In this document: piece by piece, positions 7,501 to 8,049 of the stretch
How positions within the stretch are numbered: position 1 is the first letter of the stretch
Layout of the letters: each line of letters opens with the position of its first letter
Assembly (NCBI GenBank): GCA_049606935.1
Contig: JBMYWA010000090.1
Span: 1 to 8,049 of the forward strand
Direction: 5' to 3'
Source: CAJXZP01 sp049606935
Lineage (GTDB): Bacteria; Bacteroidota; Bacteroidia; Flavobacteriales_G; Salibacteraceae
DNA: 8,049 bases
Made by a program: the position numbers and the translations under genes
The notes under the pieces: model-generated
Seen by the model: only the letters and a program-made list of their open reading frames with translations
Databases searched by the model: none
Told to the model about the DNA's origin: nothing

Positions 7501-7816
7501 AAAAGTAGGTCCAGTAGTAGGTAAACGTACTTGGGGTGGATTAGTTGGAATTAGTGGAATTCCACCATTAGTGGATAATGGGTTCTTAACCTCACCCAAC
7601 TTTGCCTTCTTTAACTTGGATGGTGAATGGGATGTAGAAGGAGTAGGTGTGTCTCCCGATTATGAAGTAGATGCATGGCCAGAAGATATGTATCAAGGTA
7701 TGGATGCCCAATTAGATAAAGCCATTGAATTAATCAATGAAGGACTAAAAAACAATCCACCTCCGAAAGTGGTGGTGCCAGATTTCCCAGACAAAACAGG
7801 TATTGGAAATCAATAA
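4589..7816 (+). CDS. Secreted tricorn-like serine protease (S41 family)
   Basis: Large peptidase of the tricorn type, which cleaves peptides inside a multi-domain cage. The N-terminus (MKKIFTLLTLASASVFGFAQ) is a signal peptide, probably cut near residue 19 or 20, so the protein acts in the periplasm or outside the cell. Residues 27-290 and 300-650 form two beta-propellers, marked by repeated PD-type motifs such as FSPDGKTIAF (73), WNPDGKSILF (117), WSPDGKYICY (357), WSPDSKKIAF (403) and FSRDGKYLFY (490). The helical C1 part is about 673-740, with GHAYV containing His736. A PDZ domain spans about 750-848. The C2 catalytic domain spans about 855-1045, with nucleophile Ser959 in AGSGGD and a likely Glu1017 in VEGVGVSPD. 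The 1,075-residue length is typical. Residue 735, before the His, is Gly where archaeal tricorn has Ser745. A Glu/Asp-rich loop lies at 544-565. No Shine-Dalgarno sequence is visible; the start is set by the signal peptide. It is a single-gene transcript with its own terminator. Confidence 0.93.
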   Translation: MKKIFTLLTLASASVFGFAQTLETPDALMLRYPDVSANEITFVYAEDVWVAPIGGGLARRITSTTGMEFHPKFSPDGKTIAFTGNYDGNYDVYTINHQGFNLNRVTYHPGNDRTVDWNPDGKSILFASRRKSPSNRFNQFYSIDAKGGNAEQLPLFFAEIGSYNADGSQLAYQFLNRTTRTWKRYQGGTASDVLIYDFKTNKSTQITTYKGTDAIPMWSGDKIYFLSDRGDNHKANIWSYNTTDKSFKQETNFDTYDVKFPSIGNGHIVLENGGKLHLLDLATGETKAVEIQVPSEQIMAREEWKDLSKSVRTYFISPTGKRGLFDTRGEIFTVPAENGITQNITNTSNASEQSPNWSPDGKYICYFSDATGEYQLMMRLADGTGEPIALTTKLSGYHFNTLWSPDSKKIAFNHFDGSAHYIDVDTKKVTEFARTEMYDITDFKWSSDSKYITYSTANKSQNTQVYIYNVKGKDTHMVTSEFYSCDNPVFSRDGKYLFYTSNRHFSPTYGNFDGTWVYNNSVVLMSTTLSKDEVSILTPSNDVEEVKSEEEEEDDSKKDDSEEDEMVIDFEGMEMRSVQLPVDPAQYGNLTAADGKLVYGSFIHGTPAIKYWEFDSQEESTVISGAFSYELSADGKKLMYGAMGGYAIVGVSPNKPGDGSLNMKDMRAKIDPVQEWNQIFHEAWRLERDFFYDSNMHGVDWKEVKTRYGKLMPYCTSRSDLNYIIGEMIGELNVGHAYVGGGDMPRAERIGVGMLGADLSSDGKDAIKIDKIYQGAPWDVTVRSPFNGPGVDVKEGEYITAVNHIAVDGSKSPYAAFQNMNRKMVVLTVASTADGKDARDVEIKLMSNESRLRNLAWIESNRQKVLEATNGRCGYIYVPNTGVQGQNELFRMYQGQFQLDAMIIDERWNSGGQIPDRFVELLNRPIRSHFSRRDKNPMTIPFNGMDGPKVMLANQWAGSGGDMFPYIFKQEKVGPVVGKRTWGGLVGISGIPPLVDNGFLTSPNFAFFNLDGEWDVEGVGVSPDYEVDAWPEDMYQGMDAQLDKAIELINEGLKNNPPPKVVVPDFPDKTGIGNQ
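6218..6286 (+). other. Acidic low-complexity loop in the tricorn protease
   Basis: Residues 544-566 of the protease are almost all Glu, Asp, Ser and Lys (for example KSEEEEEDDSKKDD). The stretch sits between beta-strands of the second propeller, after the STTLSKDEVSIL strand and before VIDFEGMEMR. It is probably a flexible exposed loop. A similar charged insertion is, from memory, common in Bacteroidota tricorn homologues. It also explains the poly-serine frame seen on the opposite strand. Confidence 0.7.
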
Positions 7817-7836
7817 TATTTAAGATGATAGTTATG

Positions 7837-7873
7837 CAAATGGGGCTTCCGAATGGGAGCCCCATTTGTTTTT
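7837..7873 (+). terminator. Strong rho-independent terminator of the protease gene
   Basis: An 11-base perfect arm pair, CAAATGGGGCT (7837-7847) with AGCCCCATTTG (7858-7868), is extended by TCC/GGG including one G-T wobble, giving a 14-pair stem with a GAAT loop. Five T follow at 7869-7873. It begins 20 bases after the protease stop codon. Confidence 0.92.
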
Positions 7874-7879
7874 ATACGT

Positions 7880-7887
7880 TATATTCG
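7880..7887 (+). promoter_or_regulatory. Possible -7 element of the right-edge gene
   Basis: TATATTCG differs at one position from the TAnnTTTG consensus and is followed by CACC, as in many Bacteroidota promoters. It would place the transcription start near 7894, about 38 bases ahead of the ATG at 7932. No -33 element at proper spacing is evident. Confidence 0.4.
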
Positions 7888-7931
7888 CACCGAAATTTGA
7901 ATACAACCTTTTGGCAACCAGAATACCAACA

Positions 7932-8049
7932 ATGAAAAAGCTATTTTTTTTAATTTGTTTTACCTCCATAACTGTATTTGCAAACGCCAATATATGGGTA
8001 GTTGATAGTTTAAATGATTCGGGTACCGGTTCTTTAAGAGCTGCTGCCG
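7932..8049 (+). CDS. Secreted protein with beta-helix-type N-terminus (runs off right edge)
   Basis: The frame stays open for 39 codons to the window edge. MKKLFFLICFTSITVFANA is a clear signal peptide, with two Lys, a hydrophobic core and a likely cut after ANA or FANA. The mature start, IWVVDSLNDSGTGSLRAAA, matches the pattern V-x-x-x-x-D-S-G-x-G-S-L-R-x-A that opens many bacterial right-handed beta-helix or Ig-repeat surface proteins. In Bacteroidota these often end in a type IX secretion sorting domain, which lies outside the window if present. The gene follows the protease terminator, so it is a separate transcription unit. No Shine-Dalgarno sequence is seen. The exact role cannot be told: an adhesin or a surface repeat protein is likely. 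Confidence 0.8.
   Translation, partial: MKKLFFLICFTSITVFANANIWVVDSLNDSGTGSLRAAA

Overview
The window comes from a low-GC member of the Bacteroidota, most likely a Flavobacteriia-like lineage. Four things support this: a roughly 1,390-residue Cas9 of the Bacteroidota type II-C kind; promoter elements of the TAnnTTTG form instead of TATAAT; no Shine-Dalgarno sequences ahead of the genes; and a secreted tricorn-type protease plus a secreted beta-helix-type protein, both common in this phylum. The species cannot be told from the sequence.

Layout from left to right. Bases 1-64 hold the first 21 codons of a minus-strand gene for an exported protein that runs off the left edge. Bases 65-147 are a short gap with a small palindrome and a strong hairpin. 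Bases 148-4341 are a complete minus-strand cas9 with every expected RuvC and HNH catalytic residue. Bases 4342-4588 are a divergent intergenic region. It holds a plus-strand tracrRNA at about 4399-4469, with its own TAnnTTTG promoter, an anti-repeat, a nexus hairpin and a rho-independent terminator, followed by the leader of the next gene. Bases 4589-7816 encode a complete, secreted, 1,075-residue tricorn-like serine protease, closed by a strong terminator at 7837-7873. From 7932 to the right edge is the start of a second secreted protein, whose N-terminus resembles beta-helix surface proteins.

The main system is the cas9-tracrRNA pair. The tracrRNA should pair with CRISPR RNA (crRNA) repeats that begin approximately GTTGTGAATAGCTTTTCA, load Cas9 and guide double-strand cleavage. 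The usual type II-C companions, cas1, cas2 and the CRISPR array, are absent: an unrelated exported-protein gene begins only 83 bases beyond the cas9 stop and a protease gene lies on the other side. The locus is therefore either an effector module separated from its array and adaptation genes, or a system whose array lies elsewhere in the genome. The Cas9 contains two internal duplications, one in the recognition lobe and one ahead of or within the PAM-interacting region. The tracrRNA carries a short copy of the predicted start of the crRNA repeat that can fold back on its own anti-repeat. The other genes look like ordinary chromosomal genes with no evident role in defence.
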